64,000 nt of DNA, taken from contig CM043950.1 of NCBI GenBank assembly GCA_014529385.2, positions 73,130,435 through 73,194,434 on the forward strand, read 5' to 3'. Source of the DNA: Adiantum capillus-veneris. Taxonomy: Eukaryota; Streptophyta; Polypodiopsida; Polypodiales; Pteridaceae. Position 1 is the stretch's first letter; each line of letters starts with the position of its first letter. A model generated the notes under the pieces. The model was not told the origin of the DNA, did no database searches, and saw only the letters and a list, made by a program, of their open reading frames with translations. A program made the translations under genes and the position numbers. This document shows positions 1 to 11,330 of this stretch, piece after piece.

Positions 1-118
1 CTTGTTGTGTCGACATATCATGTGCTAGAGATTTCATGCGCTGAAATGCACTAACAGCATCTTTCTTTTTATCATCTGCCATCGTTTGGGTACCACAAGC
101 TTGTTCTTCATCATCCAT
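1..118 (-). CDS. partial unknown ORF at window edge
   Basis: An ATG at 116-118 opens 39 codons that run off the left edge without a stop. The peptide is acidic then lysine-rich (starts MDDEEQACG, later ADDKKKDAVSAFQRMK). I recognise no family. The interval 119-454 to its right holds no gene that I can see. This could be the first exon of a host gene or chance. Confidence 0.3.
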   Translation of the reverse strand, partial: MDDEEQACGTQTMADDKKKDAVSAFQRMKSLAHDMSTQQ

Positions 119-454
119 AGTATCATTGAGCTATAATGGACAAAAAGATAGATATTCAATATCTTTGACAAAAAATTATTCTCACGATTCAGCAGTCTCA
201 AAGATACCACAATGGGTGTATCTTAGTTCAATCAAATATTCTGCAATTGATGCAAAAAACAAAATCGTAAATGATCGAGTTGAATCATAAGACAATTGAC
301 TAAAGACACACGTATTCAAATATACATCAAATGACTGAATGAGGTGAACCATACCAAACCTAGAAAATAGACATCAATGCAAATAAAATACCCAGAAAAC
401 AAGACAAAGTACCATGTACAAAATGTTCAGGTCGGGTTAAAAGATGGTGTAAGT

Positions 455-1690
455 TCAGCTAGGGTCTGTCTTTAGATGCTCTTTGAAAAAGATCAAAGCA
501 TCCAATGTGTTTCTTCTAGCTTCTCGTTCTCTTAACTTCATCCAATAGTCCACTTTTATCTAAATAGCCCTCATGGCATCTTGATCGGGGTGGTAAAATA
601 CTTCTTCTGAGAAATAGCCTTTCCTAGCTATACTCCAAAAGTCTATCAACATGTCGAACAGAAAACCTAATGCATTAATGTCGCTTGCTTTTGTGTATGG
701 ATCTACACACTGTTGATCATAGATTTTTGGAGCAATCCACGGTCGCTTTACAGTCTCTCCTTCCCCTCCTTCCTTTGCCTCCAAATTGCAAAGTCCGATT
801 GAGTGCTCGGATGCGAATAATCATTTAATACGTGCTTGGATGGTGTTCTAAGCATCATGTCCCAATCAATGATGCTGATGTGGAGTTTATTTGCACAAGT
901 AAAGTCTAACATTACATTGATCGAGTGAAGGTTGATGTACACTTTACCAGCTAAGTGAGAAACCACAATGTCATCAATTAAAGTGTGTAAGAATGCTGGC
1001 ATATGCTCAATCATTGCTTTGATCCATGCAATCTCTATCTGTGGTAAGTGCTGGTTTGCTAGTGGCAGAGACCTCCATCCATATTGTAGCATGTGTATGT
1101 AGCATTTGAATGCTCCGTGGGCAAATGGTAGGTGGCACATTATGCCCCCTAAGGTGCCCCCATTGTAGTATGGAAAGATTGTGATCCAGGGAGCCTCAAT
1201 GGTAAAGCCAATGCATCTTACAAAGGAGAGGTGAAGTGTTTTTTTCACTCCTTGCTATGTTTGAAAGCTATCAAATTTTGCCTCACTCCCTCCCTTCTAG
1301 CATTTCCTACATATACAATGTGCTCTAGAAAGAAAAAAATGCCTTTAATGGTGTATAATATACATACACCAAAAGATCATGCTTCAACTCTTGCACCTTC
1401 CACCATGGCCTCATGGGAAATGTCAATCAGATCAGCGCACTTGGAATTCAATGTTGTGCACATGATTGTGTCAGTCCCGCTGGCATCTGATCAACCATCC
1501 ACAATTGCTTGCACATCTAGGGCCATGTTCAATATCTTGGGTAAGGAAGCTTGGTCTTGAGCTTTCACCGACTTCATCTTGACCTCAAGATCCTCCCATA
1601 GTTTGTCCCACAACTCTGTTTTTTTCATATCCCAATGGGAGGGATATCTTCTTTTAATTGTCTGCAATAGACTTTCATATTGCCCAACAT
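455..1690 (-). pseudogene. decayed protein-kinase-like gene fragment
   Basis: Read leftward, the translation has kinase-like blocks in the right order: VRCIGFTIEAPW (N-lobe), a helix with MPAFLHTL, a catalytic-loop-like YINLHSINVMLDF in which the expected catalytic Asp is Asn, a DFG-like IIDWDMM, an APE-like RPWIAPKIY, and an F-helix-like YTKASDINALGFLFDML. A charged segment (around 1560-1690, LLQTIKRRYPSHWDMKKTEL) lies upstream in another frame and may be an earlier exon. A frameshift falls near 775-790. An in-frame TAG at 560-562 precedes 35 more sensible codons, ending at 455. The 166-codon open stretch begins with GTG, not ATG. The IIDW and RPW-APE spacing resembles kinase-like proteins I associate with non-seed plants (knowledge, not checked). 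It is probably a pseudogene and catalytically dead. Confidence 0.5.
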
Positions 1691-1888
1691 TATCTTGACC
1701 CTGTGGTGGGGGTCAAATTCTCAGATCCCTTTAGGAATCAACAACTCATACTAGCCTTCATGTTGCAGCCTACACTCTGTGTTCTCCCATATAATGCTAG
1801 TGAGGTATTTAATGAAGATGCCACATTTATTAATCTATTGTATGCGATCATCTGCACATGATGATGTTGCCAAGATGCTAGTCCAGGC

Positions 1889-2360
1889 AAATCATAACCA
1901 TGACTTGAAGGCTTTAAAAAAATGCACACGATTATATTGATACAGATTGAAAACCATTTTCACTTTAACATGCTATGTTTACTCGTGTAAAATACAAAAA
2001 AACAAGTAACCACTAAGATAACCATCCAGATCAAACAATACACGTTAAAAACCTAAAACATTTCAACATATTGTGATAAACCATAATACATGAGTTCATA
2101 TTTTTCACGTTGCACTCTCACACTAGTTCAAACAAACCATACATGTGACTTAAAGACTTCAAAAATTTGTGCAAGATTATATTCATTTAGGTTGATAATC
2201 ATTTTCTCTTTAAAATGCTATGTTTAATCGTGCAAAATGCAATAAAAACAAGTAGCTCCTAAGAAACCCTCCAGATCCAACAGAACAGGTTAAAAACCCA
2301 AAACATTTCAAAATATTTTGATAGAACTTAAGACATGAGTTCATATTTTGCACGTCATCA
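1889..2360. repeat. tandem duplication, about 245-bp unit
   Basis: Two diverged head-to-tail copies of a roughly 245-bp AT-rich unit. Shared landmarks such as atgctatgttta, the ttaaaaacc-aaaacatttcaa block and tgagttcatatttt recur about 245 bases apart (for example 2091 and 2336). No coding signal is visible. The rest of 1691-2735 is AT-rich with nothing recognisable. Confidence 0.7.
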
Positions 2361-2735
2361 CTTCAAAAATATTTGATTCAATAGAAGACATATGCATCGT
2401 GATCTACAAATTACCAGTCTCATTTTAGCTCATTTTAAAACATGGATAGTATATAGAACCACTCAAAAATTTCAGAGGACGTCTCTCTCCTTAAAAAGAT
2501 TAAAATGAATGTCAATGTGTGCATATACTTTTTTAAATTGAAAGTATATTAGCTATTTTTAGACATAAGAAATAGCATAGTTTGAATTTTACTTATGTAA
2601 ATGTAGCAGTTAAAATAGCAACGATGATTGTTGAATAAAACATTCTTTTGAATATAATTGGATAGTATATATTTTCCACAAGAATGCTTAAAAACAACAA
2701 TTCAAACATTTGTATATAAAATACTCTTTACGGCC

Positions 2736-3300
2736 ACGTTACCAACCAAGTAGAGAAGGCAACCCTCACCTGCACCCATGGAGACAACACAACTTTTAGT
2801 TAGCATTGGCATCATAGGCAAGTGATGCATGGGTATCCCACATGTTATAGATGTCACCCAACTAAATTATTTTCAAAGATAAATAATAATAAATGTGAAG
2901 CTACTCATATATTCAGTGATGGTTTCTTTTACAAGGGAAAAAAACATTTGGAGCCCCTTTAGCTTTGCAATCTCTCATCAAAAAAGGTCGGAGATGAGTT
3001 TTATTAGGCAATTTAGCCTTGAAATGGGCCACATATACCTGTTTCTTGACTTTACATAGTTTGAAATTAATTGCCGCTATATTTTCAAGGTTAGTGGTAG
3101 TGCTCATATGTGCAATCAATCTATACTTTGGAGACACTTGTAACATAAAAAGACGTTAGTAATTAAGTCCTACATCTCCTTAGACAGAGACGAAAGCATA
3201 TGTAATGTAGTAGTATAAGTGCTACTCCTTAAAAAACTACAACATATAGCTGGGAAATTCCATAGCTTCACATTTGTTTAAAAATATAGGAAAGTGGGAT
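2736..3300 (-). repeat. dispersed repeat copy A with exon-like ORF
   Basis: This segment matches 25836-26320 (copy B) along most of its length; its last 70 bases also match 59133-59205 (copy C). On the minus strand it carries an open stretch around 2913-3146 whose peptide (HMSTTTNLENIAAIN, then KLCKVKKQVYVAHF) is also open in copy B. The exon-like part is bounded by a 3' splice-site-like sequence, mutated here, and a GTAAAAG donor-like sequence. At 3229-3232 it holds the empty TTAA site that carries transposon termini in copies B and C. It may be a captured gene fragment inside a mobile element. Confidence 0.6.
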
Positions 3301-4511
3301 GCCATGGTCCATAACTTTGATCAAATAAACAACCATTTACAACTTCATGAGGAGCCCATTTACAACTGTATTTACCATAATCCACAACCTTTCACAAACA
3401 TTCTCAGGCACAATCAGTCATAGCCTTGTTCACAACACTAATAACATATTCGGCCAAGTTGAGCACTTTTACAAAGGATCAATTTACATAACACTAAGTC
3501 AGCATAGACCGTATCTGAGCAAGCATAGTAATCTCAATGCCAACACCATAAGCCCACATTAGTAGAATAACCACCGTGCCCACAATCAATCATAACCCTA
3601 TACACAACCATCCATTCATGGATAAGTAAGTAGATGTTAAAGCTCTATATCCATAAGACTAGAATAGTATAGATTGAAACCAGGCGTTAATGGTACGCTC
3701 GATAACAAACATAGAGGCACAATCATCAGTATCATGCCAGCCACGCCAGCCATAATAGGGTATACCAGGCCATAGGTTAACCCCCAGTCAACCCTATCAT
3801 ATAGAGCCATTCCCAAGAGCTTTCGTCATTATATTTTAGCAAAAACAGCAACTCAAGGCAACATTTATCCCATGTTTGCAAGAGGATACCATCTTTTAAA
3901 GTTATTCTAAAAACATGTCTATGAAACAGTCCGTAGATATGTATTTCCAATTACCCCTAACCTCAAAAGGAATTTCTCAACCGAGATAAAAGGATGCACA
4001 TATATATGCCAATGATAAGTTAATCATAAAATGAAAGCCTTTTCTAAAACTGTAAGGTGAAATATACCAGTGTCGTAAATGATACAATGGAAGTTGCCAT
4101 TCATGCATATTCTGTGATATGCATGAAGAATTTAACCATAACAACAAGTGAATCATATCATAACCAAATAGTTTGGAGAGTATTCCATATCAATGCCATA
4201 GGTCACCTGAGATTGAGTCGGAGTAGCGAGCTCCACTATAGCCTGCTTATCCTTGCCTTTTGCCATAGAGACAAAAATCTTTAACACAACACGACTTGCG
4301 GGTAACACCCTCACAGTCCCAATGTGCAGATAACAACTCTCAAGTATGTAATGATAACAACTCTCAAGTAGACACATACACCCCACAGAAGTATACAGTA
4401 CCAAAGCTAAGTGATCATGGGAGCTCACCTTCTATAGTGATTGGAGCAAGTGGCCACATTCCTCTAGCACAGTATGGTAGGCCCATCATCAAGAGGTATG
4501 AGGAATATAGT
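3301..4511. other. no recognisable gene
   Basis: AT-rich DNA. Open stretches here are short and mutually overlapping on both strands, with no recognised protein similarity. It is the left flank of the copia insertion. Confidence 0.5.
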
Positions 4512-4516
4512 AGCGT

Positions 4517-4653
4517 TGTTGATATGTAGAGAGAAAGACACGAGACAAGAGACACACCATGTACGCTCCCAAAGACTGATTCATATTGAGGACAAGATAC
4601 AAATATATAGGTGAGACCAAGTTGAGTAGAGTGAGCCATATATAGCTCCAACA
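4517..4653 (-). repeat. Cp1 3' LTR
   Basis: 137 bp, TG...CA ends on the plus-strand reading, matching 8037-8179 with several substitutions and a small length difference. Polypurine tract directly right of it. Confidence 0.93.
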
Positions 4654-4901
4654 CCCCCACTCAAACAAAGATCTCTAGCTTTGGATGAAAAAACCCTTGG
4701 GGAGTTCAAGGGAAAAACCCAAGCCCCTATACAATGTGAAAATATGAAGCAGTGATGATGATGTGAAAGTGAATTGTGCATCTATGTACAAATATTCAAG
4801 TGACTCAGAGATCACAATGTGCAAATGTGGAGTGTGCATAGTGCATGGTACCTAAAAGATTACAATGTTATATGTACAAAGCTATTACAATAGCAAAGAA
4901 G

Positions 4902-5690
4902 CTAATCTAGAAAGAGTGAGGCCGAAGCAACTCCAAGCTCCAAGCGCAAGAGGATGAAACGTGACTCCTTGAGGCCTTTGGTCAAAATGTCTGCAATCAT
5001 CTGGTCACTTGGACAGTGTTCAACCATAATGGTTCCTTTGCGTACTTCATACCTGACATAATGATAATGGACAACAATGTGCTTTGACTTATTATGTTGA
5101 ACATAGTCTTTTGCAAGACTAATAGCACTTTGGTTGTCACACCGCAAGGGTGTGCTAGAAAGAGGAGAGTGACCAATATCAACCAGCATTTGTCAAAGCC
5201 AAATCAACTCACAAGCTGCAAGTGATGCAGCAACATATTCTGACTCAGTCGTAGAAACTGCAACACAATGTTGTTTCTTGCTGGTCCAAGAAACAAGACA
5301 ACCATTTATAAAGAAGAAATTTCCACTAGTAGATTGCATAGATAAATGTGAGCTTGCCCAATTTTCATCTGTGTAACCCAAAAGAGGAAGAGATTGCATA
5401 GAATCCGATGTGAGTTGTCGTCGATAGACTAAACCAAAATTTATAGTGCCTTTCAAGTATTTCAATACACGCTTTGCAGCAGACCAATGCTTAAGAGAAG
5501 GACATGCAAGATGTTGTCCAAGATAGTTAGCAGCAAACAGAATATCAGGACAAGTGTTCATGCCAACAAACTGAAGACATCCAATCAAGTTAGCATAAGG
5601 TTGATTTGTGACAAGTTGACCGCCATTGTCAGAAGTGTTCTTCGTAGAGCTCGCAAGACAAGGTGTATTGGCTGAATGTGCAGATTCCAC
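4902..5690 (-). pseudogene. Cp1 RNase H (copia type), broken
   Basis: Two open stretches (5193-5690 and 4902-5189) read as the connection and RNase H region of a copia polyprotein: ANLIGCLQFVGMNTCPDILFA, KHWSAAKRVLKYLKGT, LGYTDENWASS, TTESEYVAASLAACELIWL, CDNQSAISLAKD and HIVVHYHYVRYEV. The copia-type acidic residues are visible. A stop separates the two stretches, and a frame break separates them from the reverse transcriptase. Confidence 0.9.
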
Positions 5691-5726
5691 ACCAAATTTT
5701 TGAATAGTATCTGCAATAAACTTTGA

Positions 5727-6383
5727 CTATCGAAGGAATAAAATACCTTTTGTACGGTTCCGTTGGACTTGAATGCCAAGACACGAGTGAATCTCTCCAA
5801 GATCCACCATATCAAATGCAGAAGACAGTAACTTTTTCACTTGCTGAAGAAATCCCAAATCATTGGAAACAAGGATGGTATCATCAGCATAAAGAGCAAG
5901 AATCACAAAACTGCTACCTTGGCGTTTTATGTATAAGTTCCGGTATGAAGAGCAAGAGATAAATCCTTTAGAGGTGAGAAAAAGATCAAATTTTGTATAC
6001 CACACTCGCGAAGCTTGTTTGAGACCATATAGTGCCTTATGGAGTTGAGCAACAAGGTCTTCTTTACCTGGAATAAAAAACCCTTCTGGTTGTTCCATAT
6101 AAATTTCCTCTTCCAAGTTAACATTGAGAAAATCAGTTTGCACATCCACTTGATGAGCTTCTAAATCAAATTGAACAGCAAATGCCAATAAAACTCGAAC
6201 ACTTGTAATGCGAACAACTGGTGAAAAAGTCTCTTGATAATCAACACCGGCTACTTGGGAGTAACCTTTTGCAACTAAACGCGCCTTGAATTTGTCAAAA
6301 GATCCATCTGCTTTTACTTTTGTCTTATACACCCACTTACATTTAATAGCTGTACAACAAGGAGGTAATTCACTTAGTATCAT
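5727..6383 (-). pseudogene. Cp1 reverse transcriptase (copia type)
   Basis: About 218 codons of copia reverse transcriptase: KWVYKTKVKADGSFDKFKARL, GVDYQETFSPVVR, the Asp-containing VDVQTDFLN block (usually VKTAFLNG), EEIYMEQPEGF, LHKALYGLKQASRVWY and the catalytic YADDTILVSND. The active-site YADD is kept. The family's reading frame normally continues from integrase through RNase H, but here stops and frameshifts separate each block. Confidence 0.95.
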
Positions 6384-6627
6384 GTACCTTTAGAGATAAG
6401 AGAATCGTACTCTGCTTCCATAGCCTCTTGCCATTGATCCTTTTGTGGTGAAGAGATAGCTTCATCATAAGTGACCGGATCTTCAGAAGTAGAAAGAGCA
6501 TTATCAGTAATATCGTCATCATAAACATGACATGAGCCATGTTCAAACTCAATAGGCAGATTAAAAAAAATATCAATATCATCATTGGCAACATTTGAGA
6601 TGGATGTTTGTGAAGAGGAAATTTGCT

Positions 6628-6930
6628 CTATAGGAAGAGTTTCATCATCTGAAAGAGAGCCTGAAGCAATGATTTAGTATCATCAGAATCATCCATGGAC
6701 CATGAGCCTCCCATAAGCTGTTCGTTAAAAGTAGCATCACGATTCACAATTACTTTCTTGGAGGAAGGGTCATAGAATTTGTAGCCTTTTGAAGTGTCAC
6801 AATATCCAATAAAAATAACTTTAAGACCAGGAACATCAAGCTTAGTTCGTGTTTCTTTGGGAACAACCCTCTCAAATAAAGTATTTCTGTAAGAGATTTC
6901 TTCTGAAAGTTTGCAATAAGGTACTTCCAT
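6628..6930 (-). pseudogene. Cp1 integrase C-terminal remnant
   Basis: The peptide RTKLDVPGLKVIFIGYCDTS followed by KGYKFYDPSSKKVIVNRDATF is the conserved domain that follows the copia integrase core. The catalytic core and zinc finger that should precede it are absent. The sequence runs instead into gag-like sequence through a deletion junction near 6930-6960. Confidence 0.88.
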
Positions 6931-7267
6931 ATGTCGTGGGAAGTAGGCAACTCATACATTTCAAGCAAAAGGGAATCAGTAAGAGCAGAAAGAATATACG
7001 ATGAGCTGCTTTATCACGTCGTTTCCAATCCGTATAGGCAACATTCCAATCTTCAAATATAATTCCTTCAGTGATAAGCACATTATCATTATTCGTATCA
7101 ACAGGCTGAGGTGGACAAACACAATTTCCAAGAACATCATCAGAGAGTTCATCGCCTTCAAGAATTAAGAACATCTTTGCTTTCCAGCCTGGAAATCCTT
7201 GGCCTTGGAAAGGAGGAACAAAACACTGGCCAGAAGGAAAGCTGTTGACGAGAATAGTCATAGCCAT
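6872..7267 (-). pseudogene. Cp1 gag N-terminal remnant
   Basis: Starting at a Met near 7267, the peptide contains FQGQGFPGWKAKMFLILEGD and WNVAYTDWKRRDKAAHRI, the usual N-terminal pattern of plant copia gag (short N-terminus, W-x-x-x-M, then a W-x-x-D-x-x-A helix). It ends with YELPTSHDIWKYL in another frame, where the deletion joins it to the integrase remnant. No zinc knuckle remains. Confidence 0.75.
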
Positions 7268-8036
7268 ATCTTGTTGCGAGAAGACGTATAAGATAAGATC
7301 ACAGAATCTGCACACCATATATAGTGAAGGCCGCAATTGAGAATGAGAGAAATATGAGGACTGCGTTTTGCCAACGATAAATGCAAGAAGGATGCTCAAG
7401 GAACGTCCAAAGATGTGAGAGACATCACCCAAAAAGGCAGGGGAAAGGAGACGTTAATAATGAAAGAGTCCTCAAAATAGAGTGGCGTGAGACGCAAGAT
7501 TGACGGCCACAATACGAATAGCAAAAAGCTAAATTTTCTCAAAAAAGTTAATGCCAAAATTAGAAAAACAATCGCGGACGCTTCACGAAGAAGTACGACG
7601 AAGAAAGCTGCGTCAAGATCAATTGCAGTAAAAATAGCATAACTTTCTTCTGCGAACTCCGATTCATGCAAACCTAGAACTCAAATCGAAGAGCTCGAGG
7701 AGACAAACAAGTTTTGGATGAAAAGTGCCATTGTGCTATGCTCCATGGCACTTTTTCCGTTTCTCCAAATTTTGAGCAGAAGACCCCCAAAAATTGAGAT
7801 GAAGTTCAGGGTGTCATCAACAAGAAAACGTAATCAACGATTAGATTGATTAGCAATAAACACCACACAAAACACTAATCATATTCTTCTTAACACAAAA
7901 CAACCGCATTTAACAAGAATCAATGCTCAAAAAAAAAAAATTGTAGCAATTTTGAATCTTACGTGCGAATCGCATACACATATTGTTTTGTCACCATGAA
8001 TTGAATCGACGCGTGATCGTTACCGCTCTGATACCA

Positions 8037-8179
8037 TGTTGAGATGTAGAGAGAATGATAGAGAGACGAGACAAGAGACACACCATGTACGCTCCCAAAG
8101 ACTGAGTCATATTGAGGACAAGATACAAATATATAGGTGAGACCAAGTTGAGTAGAGTGAGCCGTATATAGCTCCAACA
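8037..8179 (-). repeat. Cp1 5' LTR
   Basis: 143 bp, matches the left LTR; primer-binding site TGGTATCAGAGC is directly adjacent (minus strand, about 8019-8036). Confidence 0.93.
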
Positions 8180-8218
8180 AGCGTTGCCTAGTATAGAGAC
8201 AGGAGAAGAGAGAGGGGA

Positions 8219-8239
8219 GGGGGGGGGGGGGGGGGGGGG
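8219..8239. repeat. poly-G tract
   Basis: An uninterrupted run of about 21 G within a purine-rich stretch (ag-rich 8195-8260). True length is uncertain because such runs are prone to sequencing error. Confidence 0.9.
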
Positions 8240-8559
8240 AGAGATAAGGAGAGAGAATGAGCTAGCATTTAGAGGGTGCTATAGCGCGGACCTATCAGGA
8301 GGGAGCCACCATGAAGTTAAGCAGAAATGATAGGGTCTATGGAGTCAGGAAACCCACCGAATGAACATATGTGTGTGTGTGTGGTGGCATTTAAGGTGTC
8401 AATTAAGTTTCATTTAAGGCACCTCCAAAATCTCATATACTTAATTACCAACTATATTACACCCACGGCTACTTAGGTAAATTAGTCCAAGTAAATAATG
8501 TCCAAGGAATTTAACATATTATCTAACAATATTATCCTAGGCAGGCAAAAGGTCCACTT

Positions 8560-9430
8560 ATATTTACACCAGTTCCATAATCAACAGTTCTAGTATCCTA
8601 GTACCAGTATTAGTACACAAGTAGTATTAGTACCAGTATCAATATAGTACTATACACAAATAGTACCACTATATCACATAAGTAGGAGCAGTCCTAGTTC
8701 TGTACAATACAATACAATAACAGTACAAGTACAATATAATGCTAGTTCATAATGCCCATACTATCCTCACCCTATCCTAGCTGGCGGTTAAAGGGTCAAC
8801 CTACTTTTTCACCAGTAGCAGCATCACTAGTACTAGACTAGTATAATCCCAGCCCACAAGTAGCACCATTACTAGTACACAAGTAGCACTAGTCCAATAT
8901 ATTTCAATAGACAAACATTACTACTACTAGTACCAATTCAATGTCAGTACACAAGAAGTGCTAGTACTAATTTCACAAGTAAGACCAGTACCAGTCCAAC
9001 AAATATTGTACACAAATAGTACCTATTACAGTACTAATATATCACACAAGTAGAAACAATATATTTCAATAGACAAACATTACTACTACTAGTACCAATT
9101 CAATGTCAGTACACAAGAAGTACCAGTACTAATTTCACAAGTAAGACCAGTACCAGTCCAACAAATATTGTACACAAATAGTACGTATTACAGTACTAAT
9201 ATATCACACAAGTAGAAACAATACCAGTTTAGTATAATACAATACCAGTATCACTATAGTATAGTACCAATATACGCGTATCATCAGCACTAGTACATAA
9301 CTAGCCCCAATATCAATCTTAATATAATAACGTACCAATATCAATCTAGTGTAGTATAGTACCAGTATCAGTACCAGACAAAATAGCTCCACTACCGCAC
9401 CTAGCTCCACTACGAGTAGCACCAGTGTCA
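8560..9430. repeat. low-complexity agtacc/agtat-rich region
   Basis: Cryptically simple sequence built from degenerate variants of tagtaccagta, ctagtac and acacaagtag. No long reading frame with sensible composition is present on either strand. It includes the 162-bp tandem duplication listed separately. Confidence 0.75.
8895..9218. repeat. 162-bp tandem duplication
   Basis: Two near-identical head-to-tail units, 8895-9056 and 9057-9218, each beginning caatatatttcaatagac. They differ at few positions (for example agtgctagtac versus agtaccagtac, and acctatt versus acgtatt), so the duplication is recent compared with the background. Confidence 0.92.
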
Positions 9431-9513
9431 GTATAAAGAAATTAACACACTATCCCTAGCAATGTGTGTGTGTGTGTGGCCACCCTTACCCAGGCACCAT
9501 ACCTAATGAGTCT

Positions 9514-9540
9514 AGTAGGCCCATTCGATATGGGCCTACT
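9514..9540. other. perfect 11-bp stem, 5-nt loop hairpin
   Basis: AGTAGGCCCAT, loop tcgat, ATGGGCCTACT. It lies 36 bp beyond the stop of the Penelope-like reading frame (minus strand), so it could be part of that element's 3' end. Function is not shown. Confidence 0.6.
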
Positions 9541-9576
9541 TCCTCAGTAAAAGACTAAGTAATGTAACATCAAAAT

Positions 9577-9814
9577 TTACCCCAAGCCACTCTTTTTTAC
9601 TAAGAGTTCCGTTATGGTGGAAATCAAAACTCGTTTATGAAAGCCTTTAGCTTGAAATTTCCTAATTAGTACCTCCGTTTCTTCTAGGGCTGAAAATACA
9701 TTAGAGGAGGAGTAGATAATTAAGTGAAGAATACCTAAACAGGTATGTAGAGCCATTTTGAATGGTCAATTACTCTTTTTTAATACAAACTCAGTGGCGA
9801 ACAGCCTAAGGTGG
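9577..9814 (-). pseudogene. Penelope-like element, C-terminal part
   Basis: Minus-strand codons continue the frame of the reverse transcriptase at 19715-20393 exactly when G1 and one copy of its target duplication are removed. The peptide (LRLFATEFVLKKSN, one TGA, then PFKMALHTCLGILHLIIYSS, SNVFSALEETEVLIRKFQAK and GFHKRVLI) resembles the region downstream of the Penelope catalytic core, where a helix with VFS and a basic stretch are common. The frame stops at TAA 9577-9579. No GIY-YIG endonuclease follows, so this is an endonuclease-deficient type or a truncated copy. Confidence 0.72.
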
Positions 9815-11330
9815 TGATAGCGGTAAAAAGAGAAGTGCAATCGGGTGGCCTCTGTACTCGTGCACACTCCACAAACCACGCCTCATGCACACAAGCAAAG
9901 AACAAAACAAAGGGGGCACCACCCTAAATTAAGAGGTTTAGGGACCTCACACATAGTACACATAGGCAAGTGAGACTTCTGGCATTATGATGGCATCAAA
10001 ACATATGGCAAAACACATAGAAACGAAGCTTAGGGACCTTATGTAGCATATATATACACAAGACATTAGCTTAACAATACAACGACATCTGATCATACAT
10101 AACAAGGATATAGAGAAGCAAGCCAAGGATGGCATAATCCCTTGTCAAAAACAATCAACCCAGCAAGTAGGTATGATCCTACTAGCAACACATCAATACC
10201 TTAGAGAATGATGGCGAGGATGGTGGCCATGGAGCATGAGAGAAGACTCCTTATTTAGGTTTTAGGGCTAGTAATGTAGCATACTAGAGGGAGAGAGAGA
10301 GAGAGGGAGAGAGAGTAGAGCTCCATCCATAGCTCCTCGTTGTGAGCAACGTCGTCATAGCTTCGTTGCTTGGTGAAGTGGGTGAAGTGTTGGTTTTGAG
10401 TGAGAGAAGGCCTCCTTATTTAGGTATCTGAGAGGGTTTAGGATTAGGGATAAACATGCTTAAATCCGCTAATTGGGGTTACTTTTTGCTTAGGGTGGTC
10501 AACAGATTGAGGTCACCTGATATGTCACCCTCAAGATATTCTCTAGAGTGATGTGAGAGGGGAGGGTAAATGCTGATTTTTCTGATTGTGACACATGGGG
10601 ATAAGGCCTTGACCAGCATTTAAGAGCAGGTAGGTGGCTGTTGAAACTGGAGGTTCTGCACATGTCAGGGGGGGACCTGCTGGGTCCTCCTGAATATCAA
10701 ATTCTCAAAAAATCCTCAACCATGGCTTCTTTTGACATGTGTTCTTTGAAAAAATCAGCATGTCTCTTTTCAACTCAAAAGTCTTTATCCCTGTTGACTC
10801 ACCTTTACCATAAGATTTTCCCCTTTTTCTCCTCCTGTAACTGCATTGTTGATGCCCAATCACTGCTTCTAGTAACAGTGAACTGTTACCTACCAAATAC
10901 TTATGGTGCAGTAAAAAGTATTTATCATGGGTAAAAAAAGTTACTGGAGGTAAAAAGTGATTTGTATTTACCATGTAGGTGAAAAATATTTACTGTAGGT
11001 AAAAAATATTTACTGTGGTAAAAAATATTTACTGTCGGTAAAAAAGTGAAAACGGAGTATGCTGTGCTGTGAGTCCACACGAACATCCTTGTGTAAATTT
11101 CACAAGAAATTCACACCTAGAATGGGCTATTATGTAAGATATAGGTTGTAGGCATGCATAAGAGCTCGTTCCCACGTATCTTCTGTCCATGGAACTTTTT
11201 ACTCTTTGGTGCTTGTGAAGTAGATTTTTGTTCTCTTTCGAGATCCCTTGGACTAGAGTATCCTCATCTCCCCAACAACTGACTGTGCCTTTATTGCATC
11301 TTTAGAAGGGGTCCTAAAAACCATGCATCA
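9815..11330 (-). repeat. G1 3' LTR
   Basis: Matches 18216-19714 over its whole length with scattered substitutions. A longer (ga)n tract at about 10290-10315 explains most of the length difference. It contains the gtaaaaaatatttac repeat cluster described separately. Confidence 0.94.
10903..11048 (-). repeat. about seven degenerate 20-bp units in G1 LTR
   Basis: On the minus strand, units of the form TTTTTTACCxACAGTAAATA recur about every 20 bp. Each has self-complementary ends (gtaaa/tttac), so the block can form several small hairpins. The same block occurs in the other LTR at about 19296-19434. Its position inside the LTR suggests a promoter, enhancer or polyadenylation role, but nothing here proves it. 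Confidence 0.7.

Larger units (their letters stand above)
4512..8184 (-). mobile_element. Cp1: internally deleted Ty1/copia retrotransposon
   Basis: LTRs of 137 and 143 bp flank 3.4 kb of internal sequence and are bordered by a perfect 5-bp target duplication, agcgt (4512-4516 and 8180-8184). Both LTRs begin tgttga and end ccaaca. The primer-binding site TGGTATCAGAGCGGTAAC abuts the right LTR (minus strand), and a purine tract TTTGAGTGGGGG abuts the left one. Protein order read leftward is a gag N-terminus, integrase C-terminus, reverse transcriptase and RNase H. Most of gag, the protease and the integrase core are missing, and frames are broken, so it is non-autonomous. Confidence 0.93.

Noticed and set aside
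9500-9570. Hammerhead ribozyme beside the Penelope-like element
   Set aside because: Only the CUGANGA part is present; GAAA and the third stem are not identifiable, and the stem II candidate is unusually long.
9940-10450. tttaggg-like words near the Penelope-like element, suggesting telomere-associated insertion
   Set aside because: They are isolated, not tandem, and lie within the G1 LTR, so they do not belong to the Penelope element.
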